Positions 44,416 to 50,386 of a DNA stretch of 50,386 nt are shown here, piece after piece. Origin of the DNA: Paludibacter propionicigenes. Lineage in GTDB: Bacteria; Bacteroidota; Bacteroidia; Bacteroidales; JAIFNL01. The notes below the pieces were generated by a model. That model worked only from the letters and a program-made list of their open reading frames with translations. It searched no databases and was not told the DNA's origin. The stretch covers positions 1 through 50,386 of the forward strand of contig DYNA01000010.1 of the NCBI GenBank assembly GCA_020721325.1, written 5' to 3'. Every line of letters starts with the position of its first letter. Position 1 is the stretch's first letter. The position numbers were made by a program, and so were the translations under genes.

Positions 44416-45738
44416 ATGAAATTATTCAAAATAAGTTTCGCACTAATACTATTTTTTTATAGTAACTTTTTAAAGGCACAGAATGAAGAATTTCCAAAAT
44501 TAGAAGAATTGTTTGTTGCCCAAAAATATGAAGATTGTATAGAGAAAGCCGAAAAATACTCCGAAAAAGATAAAAAACAGCCATTTCCTTATTATTATGT
44601 AGCCTTTTCTAATTTTGAAATGTATAAATTGGCTGAAAGTGAAAAAGAAAAAAATAAATTATTGAAAAAAACACTTCAAAATCTTAAAACAGCACAAATT
44701 AAAGACAAAGAAGATGTGTTTAAGCAAAAGTTTATTGAAAAAACAGAGATTATTCAAGCCGAAACACATATATTTGCAAATTCTGTTTATGAAAAAAGTA
44801 AAGAAGAGTCAAAATATTTTTACAATCAATTGGCTACAATTTATAATGATACAACCTTGCAATTCAAAGAGTTAAACGGTTTAATTGATGAAAATAAAAA
44901 TTCAGCCATCGGAATTGATTTAGAGGCTAAAGCCAAAATTGGACCCAATGTTACCGATGAAAAAGGTTTAAAACAAGGACTTTGGCGGAAAATTTATTCC
45001 AACGGACAAGTAGCTTACGAGGCTCGATTTAAGGACGATATGCCAATTGGAAAAGTTTTGCGGTATCATGAAAATGGAAAAATTCAGGCAGAATTAACCT
45101 ATCCTATTGAAGGAGAAGATTTTGCGAGTGTTTTACTTTACGACAACCAAGAAATATTAATAGCCGAAGGTTTTTATCGTGGCACTCAAAAAGATAGCAC
45201 TTGGAAATATTATTCTACCGACAGAAATTTGGCGGAAGCCGAAGCCGAAGAAAAAAAACTTTCGGTAAAAAGTGGAAAAATTCATTATTTGGTAATGCAA
45301 GAAGGTTTCAAAAACGGCAAAAAGCATGGTGCTGATATTAAGTATTTTCCGAGTGGAAACATGGCACAAATTGTTACATGGCAAAACGGAATTTTACATG
45401 GAATTTCGCGCGAATTTTTTACCAATGGAAATGTAAAAACCGAATTTGTAAATAAAAATGACCAGAGAACTGGTGTTTATAACCAATTTTATGCAAATGG
45501 ACGCCCCGAAATAAAAGGGTATTATGCCGGAGGGCATAAACACGGAAAGTGGATTTATTATACAAATACCGGAGAAATTGAACGCGAAATTATTTATATT
45601 TTTGGAGTTGCAAAAAATCAAGATGAACTTGATGAAGAAGAAACCAAGCGGTTACTTGAATTTGAACAAAACAAAGGAAAACTTGAAGACCCTGAAAATT
45701 ATAAAAATAATCCTGACGAACTTTTCAGAAAATATTAA
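44416..45738 (+). CDS. Exported MORN/YwqK-type repeat protein
   Basis: 440 residues with a signal peptide (MKLFKISFALILFFYSNFLKAQ). An N-terminal helical TPR-like region (about 25-170) is followed by six or so MORN-variant/YwqK repeats (GLWRKIYSNGQVAYEARF, GADIKYFPSGNMAQIVTWQN, GKWIYYTNTGEIEREIIY). The repeats form a beta-meander and are widespread in Bacteroidota; the label 'antitoxin' often attached to them in databases is not supported by anything here. The C-terminus is acidic. Role unknown. It lies 41 nt upstream of the first OmpA-like gene, so it may share an operon with the pair. Confidence 0.82.
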   Translation: MKLFKISFALILFFYSNFLKAQNEEFPKLEELFVAQKYEDCIEKAEKYSEKDKKQPFPYYYVAFSNFEMYKLAESEKEKNKLLKKTLQNLKTAQIKDKEDVFKQKFIEKTEIIQAETHIFANSVYEKSKEESKYFYNQLATIYNDTTLQFKELNGLIDENKNSAIGIDLEAKAKIGPNVTDEKGLKQGLWRKIYSNGQVAYEARFKDDMPIGKVLRYHENGKIQAELTYPIEGEDFASVLLYDNQEILIAEGFYRGTQKDSTWKYYSTDRNLAEAEAEEKKLSVKSGKIHYLVMQEGFKNGKKHGADIKYFPSGNMAQIVTWQNGILHGISREFFTNGNVKTEFVNKNDQRTGVYNQFYANGRPEIKGYYAGGHKHGKWIYYTNTGEIEREIIYIFGVAKNQDELDEEETKRLLEFEQNKGKLEDPENYKNNPDELFRKY

Positions 45739-45779
45739 TATAAATTTTTATCTTTTTTTCTATTTTAACATAAATAATT

Positions 45780-47084
45780 ATGAAATCGTTTGTTTTAGTT
45801 AATCTTTTTATTTTATTGTTTTTATCTCTTTTTTCGCAAGAAAATGTTTATTTTAGAGATGATTTTGGTGATAATACCTACAAATGGGAATACGATCCTA
45901 ATAGGCAACTGAACGCTTATATTGAAGATAGTTGTCTGTATATCAATAATTTAAGTTCTATCGAAGCACCTGCTCGTTATGTTAGAAATCTATTTCTATG
46001 CAACGATAGTAATTTTGTTATCGAAACCAAGCTTGCTTTTTTAAATTATGATGTTGAGCAAACTGCCGGATTAATTTGGCACAGCCGCGATAATCATAAT
46101 GGTTTTTATTTTCAAATTACAAATACCGGAAAAGTACGTATTTGGGGAAATAAACACAATTTAAGTTTAGATTATTTAGCTTGGACTGATTTTCCAGCCT
46201 TTAAAAATGTCGATGGACTTGTTTTAAGAATTGAAAAAAATGCCCAAAATATGAATTTTTTTGTAAATAATATTTTGGTATTATCATCGCCTTACAGAGG
46301 GCAATACGGTTATGAAATGGGTTTTACAATCGGAAAATTTGCCGATATAAAAATTGATTATATCGAAGTGGTGCACCCGCCAATTAAAGAATCGGATAAA
46401 AAAATTGCCGAAAAATTAAAACCCGATGATTTATTTTGGCTTATACAAGAAGAAAAATATAAACAACAGATTTCAATTTTTGGAAAGGTTTTTGATTTGA
46501 ATACTGGTGGAGTTTTACGCAGTGCTTCCGTTTTTGTTCTCGATACTCTTGGTAACGAATTAATGACCACTCAAACCAATGAAATGGGTGAATTTAGTGT
46601 TTTAACAAAGTTTGCCGAGCGTATTTTAATTAAATCAAAGACAAATAATTACCTGTCTAATGCACAAGAGTTTAATTTTTCAATTAATGATGAAAGTTTT
46701 GAACGAAAATTTGATTTTCATTTGCAAAAAATTGAAGTTGGGAAGACAATTGTTTTAAAAAATGTTCTTTTTCCTCAAGGAAAATCCGAATTATTAATCG
46801 AATCTTATTTTGAATTGAATAAACTTGTTGATATGATGAAAGAAAATCCAAATATGGAAATTGAACTTTCGGGGCATACCGATAATAGTGGAAGTGCTGA
46901 AAAAAATTACATTCTCTCAGAAGAACGAGTTGAATCGGTTAAGCAATATCTTGTTAATAAAGGAATTAGCTTGAGTAGAATAACTGGAAAGGGTTATGGT
47001 GGCGATTTTCCGGTAACAAGTAACGATAACGATTTGACAAGGCACTTAAATCGGAGAGTTGAGTTCAAAATAGTCAAGAATTAG
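45780..47084 (+). CDS. Lectin-like / OmpA-family protein, copy 1
   Basis: 434 residues with a signal peptide ending SLFSQ. Residues about 20-200 form a concanavalin-like beta-sandwich (YFRDDFGDNTYKWEYD ... NFVIETKLAF ... TAGLIWHSRDNHNGFYFQIT). About 235-305 is a carboxypeptidase-regulatory-like domain (IFGKVFDLNTGG), and the C-terminus is an OmpA peptidoglycan-binding domain (IELSGHTDNSGSAEKNYILS ... GYGGDFPVTSNDND ... LNRRVEFKIVKN). It is probably tethered to peptidoglycan from the periplasm, with the sandwich presenting a ligand site. Followed after 29 nt by a close paralogue. Confidence 0.88.
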   Translation: MKSFVLVNLFILLFLSLFSQENVYFRDDFGDNTYKWEYDPNRQLNAYIEDSCLYINNLSSIEAPARYVRNLFLCNDSNFVIETKLAFLNYDVEQTAGLIWHSRDNHNGFYFQITNTGKVRIWGNKHNLSLDYLAWTDFPAFKNVDGLVLRIEKNAQNMNFFVNNILVLSSPYRGQYGYEMGFTIGKFADIKIDYIEVVHPPIKESDKKIAEKLKPDDLFWLIQEEKYKQQISIFGKVFDLNTGGVLRSASVFVLDTLGNELMTTQTNEMGEFSVLTKFAERILIKSKTNNYLSNAQEFNFSINDESFERKFDFHLQKIEVGKTIVLKNVLFPQGKSELLIESYFELNKLVDMMKENPNMEIELSGHTDNSGSAEKNYILSEERVESVKQYLVNKGISLSRITGKGYGGDFPVTSNDNDLTRHLNRRVEFKIVKN

Positions 47085-47113
47085 TTTGTATTTATTTATT
47101 ATTTTATTCTATT

Positions 47114-48418
47114 ATGTATAAAAATATATTGTTTTTTTTATTTTTATTAAATTGTAATTTTATTTTTTCACAAGAAAATATTTATTTGCGCGACGATTTT
47201 TCATCGAATAAATTTAACTGGAAGTTGGAGCAAACACCCGATTTTTCTGCAAAAATTGAAAATGGGAATTTGAATGTAGAAAATAAAACTACCAGTTCGC
47301 AAATGGTTCGATTTGTTCAAAATATGTTTATGTACAACGATAGCGATTTTGTGATAGAAGCAAAATTAAAATTTCAAAAGTCTGTAAATGAGCAAATTGG
47401 AGGTGTTATTTGGCACAGTTTAGACGAAAACAATGGTTTTTATTTTGAAGTTTCATCTTTAGGAAAAGCTCGAGTTTGGGCAAATAAAAATGGAGGAGTT
47501 TTTAATTTAAAAGAATGGGAAGAATTTGAAGAATTGAAAAATGCCGAAGAATTTATTTTAAAAATTGATAGAAAAGGAATTTATATGAATCTTTTTGTAA
47601 ATAACGTTTTAGTTTACCCCTCAAAATATCGCGGGCAATTTGCCTATCAATTAGGTTTTGTAATCGGAAAGCAATCTGCATTATCGGTTGATTATCTGTT
47701 GGTTAAGCACCCAAAAGTGGACATTAATGATGAAAAAACTGCCGAAAAAATAGCTAAAGACGATTTATTTTGGCTTTTAAATGACGATGTTTCTTTTAAA
47801 GCTCAAATTCTGGGTGATGTTAAAAATTTGCTTGATAGTCAAATCATAAAGCAAGCTAAAATTTCATTAACCGATGTAGATGGAAATACCTTAAAATTTA
47901 TAAATAAATCTTCCGAGCAAGGGCATTTTTCCTTTGATGTGGATACGAAAAATCAATACATTTTGAAAGTTAAAGCTCCAAATTTTATTACCGAAAATAT
48001 TATTTTAGATTTAAACGTAGAAGAGAATGATTTTAAAATTGAGAAATCTGTTTTTTTAAATCCGGTGGAATTGGGAAAAACGATTCGGCTCGAAAATGTA
48101 TTTTTTGAACGTGGAGAAGCCATTTTATTGCGCAATTCGTATAAAGAATTAGATAAACTTGCCGAATTTATGCAAGAAAATCAAAAAATTGAGATTGAAT
48201 TGAGCGGGCATACCGATAATTGGGGAAATGCCGCATTAAATTTACAACTTTCGCAAGATAGAGTGCAAAAAGTGAAAGAGTATTTGGTTGAAAAAGGTAT
48301 AAATGAAGCCCGAATTACCGGAAAAGGTTATGGAGGCACTAAACCCATAGCCGATAATAACTCTGAACTTACTCGAAAATTAAATAGGCGTGTAGAGTTT
48401 AAAATTGTTAAAATGTAA
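47114..48418 (+). CDS. Lectin-like / OmpA-family protein, copy 2
   Basis: 434 residues, same length and domain order as the preceding gene: signal peptide, concanavalin-like sandwich (YLRDDFSSNKFNWKLE ... IGGVIWHSLDENNGFYFEVS), regulatory-like middle domain (ILGDVKNLLDSQII), and OmpA domain (IELSGHTDNWGNAALNLQLS ... GYGGTKPIADNNSE). Divergence is substantial outside the OmpA domain, so the duplication is not recent. Probably cotranscribed with copy 1. Confidence 0.88.
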   Translation: MYKNILFFLFLLNCNFIFSQENIYLRDDFSSNKFNWKLEQTPDFSAKIENGNLNVENKTTSSQMVRFVQNMFMYNDSDFVIEAKLKFQKSVNEQIGGVIWHSLDENNGFYFEVSSLGKARVWANKNGGVFNLKEWEEFEELKNAEEFILKIDRKGIYMNLFVNNVLVYPSKYRGQFAYQLGFVIGKQSALSVDYLLVKHPKVDINDEKTAEKIAKDDLFWLLNDDVSFKAQILGDVKNLLDSQIIKQAKISLTDVDGNTLKFINKSSEQGHFSFDVDTKNQYILKVKAPNFITENIILDLNVEENDFKIEKSVFLNPVELGKTIRLENVFFERGEAILLRNSYKELDKLAEFMQENQKIEIELSGHTDNWGNAALNLQLSQDRVQKVKEYLVEKGINEARITGKGYGGTKPIADNNSELTRKLNRRVEFKIVKM

Positions 48419-48446
48419 TTTTTTTAAGTTTAAAATATTGATTATT

Positions 48447-48492
48447 AACGTTATTAGCTTGTTGCGGCTGATAGCGTTTTTTATTTTTATAG
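48447..48492 (+). terminator. Terminator after the OmpA-like pair
   Basis: AACGTTATTAGC (48447-48458) pairs with GCTGATAGCGTT (about 48467-48478) through two G-U wobbles around TTGTTGCG, followed by a T-rich tail. Confidence 0.65.
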
Positions 48493-48611
48493 AAAAATTT
48501 ATTTTAATTTTTTTTATTTGTAAAATATTATATTTTTGTAAAACTTTTTTAAAAAAATAAACGGTATTTTTTTTAAATAAAATAATAGATTTGATTGAAT
48601 ATTAAATAATT

Positions 48612-50386
48612 ATGAAAGATTATACAAAGCTGAACATGAAAAACTTTTCTTTAATTCTTTTCCTTTTATTTATTTTTAGTTTTTATGGATATTCGCAAAA
48701 GCGAGTAATGACAATTGATGATTTAAAGACTTGGAATACAGTATCTAATGAAAAAATTTCAACCAACGGAAATTGGGTAACTTATCAAATAGCTCCCAAT
48801 AAAGGTGATGCTAATTTATTCTTATATGATTATTCTAAGAATTCGTATAAAAAAATAGAACGTGGATTCGATGCTGTATTGGGCTACGATAATAATTTTT
48901 TGGTATATAAAATAAAAGTACAGGAAGATACTTTGAAGAAAAAAAAGTTGGCAAAAGTAAAAGCGGATAAATTGCCTAAAGACAGTTTGGGAATTTATTT
49001 TTTTGATAAAGATACGACTATTAAAATTGAAAAAATAAAGTCGTATTTTTTGCCTGAAAAATCCAGCCAATGGTTTGCTTATTTATATGACTTTAAAGAA
49101 ACGAAGCCTAAAGATACTTTGCAAAAAACACAAGATACTTTAGCAAAAGCTGAACAAAAAAAGCAGGTAAAAAATGAAAAAAAGAACGAGCACAAGCAAG
49201 ATGGGCAACGTTTAGTTATTTTTAACGCAATTGATTTTTCTTCATATACGTTTGATAATGTTGAATTCGTCGCTGTTTCCGAAAAAGCAGAGCGTTTTGC
49301 TTTTATAATAAATAAGAACGACAGCATTGACACAGCATCGGTTTATTTATTTGATACTAAGCTTGCTAAGAAGAGTTTAATTTTTCAAAAATCGGGAAAA
49401 GCTGTAGGATTAACTTTAGATAAAAAAGGTTTACAAACGGCTTTTTTATTTAGTTCGGATACCATTAAAGAAAAACGTTATACATTGATTTACAATAAAT
49501 TAAATCAAAATATTATTACACTTGTTGATACAGTTTCTAAAGTTTTTAAAAAGAATTGGGGTGTAAGTGAATACCAAGAACCTTATTTTTCTGATGCCGG
49601 AAATCTTTTGTATTTTGGTGTTGCTCAATTTCCGAAACCTCAACCAAAAGACACTTTGCTCGAAAATGAAAAAGTGAGTGTGGATATTTGGAATTGGAAA
49701 GACAAAGTGCTTCAAAGTCAGCAACTTGTAGATTTAGAAATTGATAAGAAAAAAAGTTTTCTTTCAGTTTATCAAATTCTCTCAGCAAAGATTATTCCTC
49801 TGGAAGACAGTCTTTTACGAATAAAAGTTAATAAAAAGGTAGAACCAAAATTTTATTTCGCTAAATCGGAACTTCCTTATTTTGAAATATCTTCTTGGGA
49901 TGTAAGTTCTTATGCCGATTATTATTTGATTGATGCAAAAACTGGAGCTAAACGATTGATTGATAATAAGAAATCATGGCAAGTTTATACTTCCCCAAGT
50001 GGAAAATGGTTTTTATTTTGGGATTATTTTGATGAAAATTGGAAACTTTTTGATGCTGAATTTTTAAAATATTCCAATTTAACTGAAAAAGTAAATGATG
50101 TTTTTGTGGACGATGAACAAGATGTGCCATCGGTGCGCCGTTCGCATGGTTTTGTTGGATGGTCTGAAAATGAGGAGTTTATATATATTAACAGCAAATT
50201 TGATATTTGGCGATTTTCAACTCGTGGCGACAAAATACCAAAAAATTTAACTACTGGAGAAGGGAAAAATACAAAAAAAGTTTTTCGATTTAGAAAATTA
50301 GATTTAGATGCAATTTATTTACCTTCTGATAGTTGGCTTTTAAATTCCGTCAATAAAGAAACGATGACTGAAAGTTTTGAATTTTT
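48612..50386 (+). CDS. S9-family (prolyl oligopeptidase-like) exported peptidase, 3' end outside the window
   Basis: Open from ATG 48612 (alternative 48636, which begins a tidy signal peptide MKNFSLILFLLFIFSFYGYS) to the window edge: 591 codons with no stop. The sequence after the signal peptide (IDDLKTWNTVSNEKISTNGN, then WVTYQIAPNKGD) and the repeated propeller-like strands (SPSGKWFLFWDYFDENWKLF; NEEFIYINSKFDIWRFSTRG) fit the N-terminal beta-propeller of large (about 900 residue) S9 peptidases common in Bacteroidota. A Lys/Asp-rich insertion lies at about 155-205. The catalytic Ser/Asp/His domain would lie downstream and cannot be confirmed. Confidence 0.75.
   Translation, partial: MKDYTKLNMKNFSLILFLLFIFSFYGYSQKRVMTIDDLKTWNTVSNEKISTNGNWVTYQIAPNKGDANLFLYDYSKNSYKKIERGFDAVLGYDNNFLVYKIKVQEDTLKKKKLAKVKADKLPKDSLGIYFFDKDTTIKIEKIKSYFLPEKSSQWFAYLYDFKETKPKDTLQKTQDTLAKAEQKKQVKNEKKNEHKQDGQRLVIFNAIDFSSYTFDNVEFVAVSEKAERFAFIINKNDSIDTASVYLFDTKLAKKSLIFQKSGKAVGLTLDKKGLQTAFLFSSDTIKEKRYTLIYNKLNQNIITLVDTVSKVFKKNWGVSEYQEPYFSDAGNLLYFGVAQFPKPQPKDTLLENEKVSVDIWNWKDKVLQSQQLVDLEIDKKKSFLSVYQILSAKIIPLEDSLLRIKVNKKVEPKFYFAKSELPYFEISSWDVSSYADYYLIDAKTGAKRLIDNKKSWQVYTSPSGKWFLFWDYFDENWKLFDAEFLKYSNLTEKVNDVFVDDEQDVPSVRRSHGFVGWSENEEFIYINSKFDIWRFSTRGDKIPKNLTTGEGKNTKKVFRFRKLDLDAIYLPSDSWLLNSVNKETMTESFEF

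Noticed and set aside
44416-45738. Toxin-antitoxin interpretation of the YwqK/MORN-repeat gene
   Set aside because: It has a signal peptide, is 440 residues, and no toxin-like small gene is adjacent; the antitoxin name comes from loose annotation of the repeat.

Overview
The window is a strongly AT-rich chromosomal segment from a member of the Bacteroidota. The evidence is two proteins with type IX secretion (T9SS) C-terminal sorting domains, CotH-kinase and lamin-tail (LTD) secreted proteins, DUF5687 ABC permease, DUF1460 lipoprotein, an ECF sigma factor overlapping a beta-barrel protein with an anti-sigma-like N-terminus, signal peptides ending in ...FSQ/NAQ, -7 boxes of the Bacteroidota type (TAnnTTTG), and no Shine-Dalgarno sequences. 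A superoxide reductase suggests an anaerobe or microaerophile. I see no rRNA, tRNA, CRISPR array, prophage or intact insertion sequence.

Layout. 0.4-2.6 kb: a T9SS-exported endonuclease I. 2.9-9.7 kb: four same-strand genes that are the most accessory-looking part of the window: an exported caspase-fold protease with a lectin-like domain; an exported transglutaminase-like protein with a beta-propeller-like tail; a cytosolic protein that appears to join an effector-associated domain (EAD11-like) to leucine-rich repeats; and an exported leucine-rich-repeat protein carrying the same pre-LRR module. A strong terminator and a 246-bp MITE-like hairpin element with a 9-bp target duplication separate this from dnaK (10.4-12.3 kb). 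12.5-17.9 kb: a small beta-barrel, a membrane/coiled-coil protein, an MFS transporter and a convergent CotH-type T9SS cargo. 18.2-23.1 kb: alaS, then a DUF5687 permease and its ABC ATPase. 23.1-26.9 kb (minus): SpoIIE-type phosphatase, a lipoprotein and a hypoxanthine/uracil-DNA-glycosylase-family enzyme. 26.9-30.2 kb: DUF1460 lipoprotein, a small membrane protein and argS (minus). 30.4-36.5 kb: glycosyltransferase, thioredoxin-domain protein, PhnP-like metallo-hydrolase, SirB1-like protein and a uridine-phosphorylase-like enzyme. 37.1-41.6 kb: TerC-family protein, ECF sigma factor with a repeat-bearing anti-sigma/beta-barrel partner, and a universal stress protein. 42.4-50.4 kb: superoxide reductase, an exported esterase, a MORN/YwqK-type repeat protein, a tandem pair of lectin-like/OmpA proteins, and the first two thirds or so of an S9-type peptidase that runs off the end.

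How parts connect. The candidate undescribed system is the 2.9-9.7 kb cluster, where a caspase, a transglutaminase-like fold, an EAD-like adaptor and paired cytosolic/exported LRR proteins sit together. The lectin-like domain of its caspase recurs in the two OmpA proteins at 45.8-48.4 kb, which suggests a shared cell-surface recognition module. Housekeeping genes (dnaK, alaS, argS) are interleaved with these, so most of the window is ordinary chromosome.
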